This document shows, piece by piece, positions 60,124 to 64,000 of a DNA stretch of 64,000 nucleotides. The notes below the pieces were generated by a model. The model saw only the letters and a program-made list of their open reading frames with translations. It was not told the DNA's origin and did not search any database. Numbering within the stretch: position 1 is the first letter of the stretch; every line of letters starts with the position of its first letter. Source of the DNA: Tubiluchus corallicola (lineage: Eukaryota; Priapulida; Priapulimorpha; Priapulimorphida; Tubiluchidae); assembly GCA_030141605.1 (NCBI GenBank), contig JAQGDQ010000011.1, positions 368,066-432,065 of the forward strand. The letters are read 5' to 3'. A program made the translations under genes and the position numbers.

Positions 60124-63100
60124 ATGGAGACTCACTTACTGCCCGTGTTTTTGCTGCTTTTGTCGCACGCGAAAAACTCGTTGCCGCGTCCCGTCGACAA
60201 CGAGTCGTTCATCAAGGAGGAAGCGATGTTGACTTTGCTAAAAATTTTCGGAGTGGACAGTAAAACAAAACCGAATTTTGCGCCATACAGAGTGAGAAAC
60301 CGACCACCTCAGTACATGTTGGATTTATATAATTCTGTTGCTGATGATTCTGGATTTGTGCATACGTCAAAACCTTACGATGCAAAGGTGGTTAGAAGCT
60401 ATCCCTCAAAAGGTACAAAAATTTTACCTGTATTTATTCAATTATCCCAATAATACGAACTGACGGTGAGGATAGGGCTGATTGTTGCATAACATTACGT
60501 TAGTTCTGAGTCTGAGCTCTTCTATAAGTTACTCACTGAATTACTCCTAGTTCAATATAATTTGTGTGCGAACAAAACGTACTGTCCAAAGACCTAGGTG
60601 TTTTTCACGCCTACAAACTGTTATCTCTCACAAATTTACAATATTTTTGCGTAGGAATTTATGCTCAATTTAATGTTAAAATTGACAAAAGGTTTCTTCA
60701 ATAGATGTCGCTGCGTTATATACAAAACACAATAAAACTAAATCGTTCTCAGCACAAGTGTCGTCAGCTACTAAAATTCTTAATGAACTAACAAAGGTAT
60801 AACACCTTAGATATCTTTTAGATGAAAAGGCATAGTTAAGCCTACTAGAAAGGCATACTTATTTCGTCTTTGCGAATGTCTTTCAATGCAACGCATTTCG
60901 TATTTGTAAAAATTAGTCATTTATTTTTATTTTATATCTTAAATTAATAAGAATTTCTCAGTTTTTCCGCATATCACAAAATATCATTGCTTTACTTTCT
61001 GTTCCTCCAAATGTTTATTTTTAAGCTATTCCATTGTTTCAGCTTACGGTTTTCCTCATTTTGCAATTGCAACTATCTTGCACTTTACACAAATGATCTA
61101 GAAGTAACTAGACTGTATTGTACATTTACCTAGATATGTAGTAAGTTACCTTTGTTGTGGTCAACTAGTGGCGCTTTCATCAAAATAAGCTAGGGAACTT
61201 AACGAGTTGATAGTTGCCAACAGTTTTCGAATTATATGCAATGGTGGTGGTCTGGAGTTGCTAATTTAATACGAAAAGCTCTATGGTTTTATTATTCATT
61301 ACTCTGAAATAAAGTTGCTCTGAAAAAACTTGAACAAAAGCTTGCTCTGAATACTTGTTCTGTTGCGGCTGCCTTTCTGGCACTCCTAAATGCAGAACTG
61401 CTGGTTATAAATCCCTTCAACCTCTTATCCGCGAAATTCTTCACCAAAAATAGTTATAATAATAGTAATATAGATTTAAAAAACGACCAGTATAGCTTCA
61501 ACGACATCAAGGCACTAGGTGATGTGTTGAAAAACCATCACAGCCTGAAAACATACCGCAAATCAGATGTCCTTTGCCATCTGCGCAAGTCTAAACAATA
61601 GTGGGTAAAGGGTAGTACCCTGGGAGGTTGAGAACAGTTGCTTGTTATGCCTGAACCTAATTGGTAAAGTGACACGGAACACGTTTGTTAAGCAATCCTG
61701 AGTCTTATGTAAATAGCACGTGTTCTAGAGTGGTCATAGGTGTTTGAGGAGCAGTGGAAAAGGTGTCATACGTTACACCCGCTGATAGGAGAAAACTAAA
61801 CATCGGGTGTCGCAATTCTCAGGTACTCTATACGGCACTTGAATCTCGCTTACTCTAAAAAAGGAAATCGTTCCTAGGAAGGGGAGAAAAAGTTGCAGAA
61901 TAGAGGCCATAGATTACAAAGTTGTGACTTATTGGTGTTAGCAAGTTTACCTCAGGTTGCCCAACAATTCCAACTTCAATGTTGGTGCAGTAACATTTAA
62001 TTTCAAGCAAAAGAGGCCACCGATGGTTTGGCCAATTTCTTCTGAAAACGAAAATGACATTAATTATAATTGCAACTGTTTTTTGTGAAGTACTGGATGC
62101 ATAGATGGTAACACGTAATGTATCACATTTGCGCTGTGGAGTTTGCAAACAGTTCAACATGGCTTACAAATTTCTTATAGAACCTACGTATCGAAGTCTA
62201 ATAATAAATTTACAAAATGAATATGACGCAAGGTAAGCGATATTAAACGCAGGCAAAACATGACTGTTATAGATGCGAAGAAAATGATGTAGTAAGTGCG
62301 TAAGCAAAAAGCACCGCTGAACCGGTACAAAAAACAAAGCAAAGAATTGTTGATCATTTTGACATAACAAGGTAAAAAGGTGTTATACGTGTATTACATG
62401 AAGTCCTGGGTTCACATCCTGAATGAGGACGATTTTTCATCGTTTTATTTCTACTTCACCGTAGCAGTTTTCACTTTTTCCTAAGTGAAAGAACATTTTA
62501 TTTAACGTACACATTTTAAAGAATTTCAGTTTCAGTAACAGTGATGGACCTTTTTGTTTCGTTAAAGATAGGGTCTTATTGATTTTTATTTGTTATTTCT
62601 TTCAGCCACAGAAGATAACATGCGGTTCGTCTTTGACACGTCAACGATTGGAGGCACCGAGGAGATCATTCAAGCAGAATTTCACATATTCAAAATAAAA
62701 CCGCGGCGCCACCACCGGCCCTTGTCGTCCTCCCACTCAGACCACATCGTTGAAATTCGAGTTTACCAAACGCTACCGTTTGACAAGCACAATCCGGTCG
62801 ACCGGAATTTGTTGGAAGTTCGCAGGATCAGCTTATACTCCGTCGGCTGGGAAGTGTTCCGTGTGGGACAGGCGGTCCAGGAATGGGTTCGAAACCCGGA
62901 GCTGAATCTGGGTCTAGAGGTAGAGATGATGTCATTGAATGGCAAGCGCTTGGCACCTGGAATGGGACGCATGGCGAAGAGGAGGGAGCACAGCACGGAG
63001 AAACAACCCTTGCTGGTGGTGTTCACAGATGATGGAAGGACAAAATCCAGAAAGAAAGAAGGCAGAACGGGTAACTGAAAAATTTGTTCAAATTATTGTT

Positions 63101-63976
63101 TAAATTATTCACAAGTTTAACAAATCGTCTATGCCTCTAGTAGTAAACTTTTTCTGCAAATCAAGTAAATGTTTTTTATATTTGATGTTAAAAGTTCGTG
63201 TATCGATATGTAGAAGTCAGAGTTGTATGTTTTAACCTACCAGCCTATAAGTTTCCACAACTGGCTGAATCAAGAAAGCTCTGTCAGACGAACAATCTCA
63301 CAGTCGCTTATTGAAATGCACCAGTTCTATTATATATTACTTCATTTTGCAAATACGTAGAATAGAACTCTTGCTGTGAACAATACTAGGCCTCTAAATG
63401 TTCGAGGAAGATTTTGGATTTTGGAAAAAGCTGTGCTTTGTACTTTTCGTATTCATGCATGCAGTGGGAAATTTGTTGCCATATAAGTACAGTTTTGTCC
63501 TATTTTTTCTAGGAAATGCTACGGAAACCAACATGATCTTCCAGAACACGAATGCAGCCAGAGCTAGAGTGAAAAGAGAAACCGAAAGTGCATCGGACGT
63601 TTCCGCTCACTTGCCGACGTCTTCTGGAATGAAAACGATAGGTAAAGCTAAAGAAAACGGACTGTGCATCAGGGAGGAACTTTATGTGGATTTCGAGTCC
63701 ATCGGTTGGTCAGACTGGATAATATTTCCTAAAGGTTATCAAGCATACCACTGTAAGGGTAGTTGTCCATTTCCTCTAGAGGAAGAACACAAACCTACGA
63801 ATCACGCCACAGTGCAGAGTATAGTAAACGCATTGCAATTAACTGAACAGGTCACAGAGCCTTGTTGTGTGCCGGAAAAGCTCTTGCCAATAAGTTTGTT
63901 ATATTTCGACGAACACGAAAATGTGGTGTTAAAGCAATACGAAGACATGGTGGTGGCCAGTTGTGGCTGTCACTGA
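60124..63976 (+). CDS. TGF-beta superfamily ligand, ADMP/BMP2-4-like, complete
   Basis: A secreted signalling ligand made as a prepro-protein. Exons 60124-60412, 62606-63070 and 63513-63976 join in phase 1-1 to 405 aa. The start at 60124 is chosen because it gives a signal peptide (METHLLPVFLLLLSHA). The propeptide (to about residue 273) has the TGF-beta LAP pattern: PPQYMLDLYN, RFVFDTS and a VGWEVFRVGQAVQEW helix. A furin-type site RVKR lies at 270-273. The mature part has the seven-cysteine knot: Cys303, then YVDFESIGWSDWII, YHCKGSCPFPL, TNHATVQSIVNAL, EPCCVPEKL, LLYFDEHENVVLKQYEDMVV and the end SCGCH. One Cys (in the EPCC pair) makes the inter-chain bond in this family. The YHCKGSCPFPL block and SCGCH end suggest ADMP rather than BMP2/4 proper, from memory of the families. 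The stop is 24 nt from the window edge. Confidence 0.93.
61308..61598 (+). other. 97-codon stop-free stretch in intron 1 of the ligand gene, unidentified
   Basis: It follows a TGA and runs to TAG with no ATG. Segments such as KKLEQKLALNTCSVAAAF and DVLKNHHSLKTYRKSDVL look protein-like. An overlapping frame reads CCGCLSGTPKCRTAGY. No family recognised, and no splice sites connecting it to the ligand gene. Possibly a transposon remnant, or chance. Confidence 0.2.
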
Positions 63977-64000
63977 AGCAGGTTATGGTTACATAATTAT

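Overview
The window is from an invertebrate animal nuclear genome. It is AT-rich, with spliced genes that have GT..AG introns, long non-coding spacers and many decayed transposons. The presence of PKNOX/PREP, a KAT7-type MYST acetyltransferase, METTL14, CHCHD1, PRPF8 and a BMP/ADMP-type ligand points to a bilaterian, but I cannot name the species. All gene calls come from reading exons, splice sites and family motifs by eye; no search was run.

Layout from left to right: (1) 2279-5164, minus strand, the 5' part of a PKNOX/PREP TALE homeobox gene; the homeobox lies outside the window. (2) About 10248-23846, plus strand, a 17-exon MYST acetyltransferase. Its catalytic and C2HC parts are KAT7/HBO1-like, but it carries a KAT6-like double PHD finger upstream. 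(3) 26121-29059, minus strand, CHCHD1/MRPS37 (twin CX9C) in three exons. (4) 32254-40560, plus strand, PRPF8 (2357 aa) in only two coding exons, head-to-head with CHCHD1. (5) 41731-43590, a truncated non-LTR retrotransposon, and 44231-44873, a short hAT element. (6) 45475-52176, plus strand, METTL14 in nine exons. (7) 53884-55106, plus strand, two weakly supported Cys-rich candidate exons of an unidentified secreted protein. (8) 60124-63976, plus strand, a complete three-exon TGF-beta ligand, most like ADMP/BMP2-4.

Functional theme: four neighbours act on gene expression. PKNOX is a transcription factor, the MYST enzyme acetylates histones, METTL14 is part of the m6A writer and PRPF8 is the spliceosome core. 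CHCHD1 belongs to the mitochondrial ribosome, and the ligand is a secreted patterning signal. They are ordinary eukaryotic genes side by side, not an operon.

Most notable observations: the double-PHD/KAT7 fusion, whose two halves share one uninterrupted exon; two consecutive, similar, exactly 84-bp phase-0 exons in the same gene, which look like an exon duplication and perhaps mutually exclusive exons; a PRPF8 gene almost stripped of introns; and, inside its only coding intron, a roughly 97%-identical copy of the gene's own 3' coding end set into one arm of a long inverted repeat. The intergenic and intronic DNA holds several transposons with recognisable ends: hAT (8-bp duplication), two hAT-like MITEs, a TTAA-flanked piggyBac-like element, and three non-LTR 3' ends with related hairpins.
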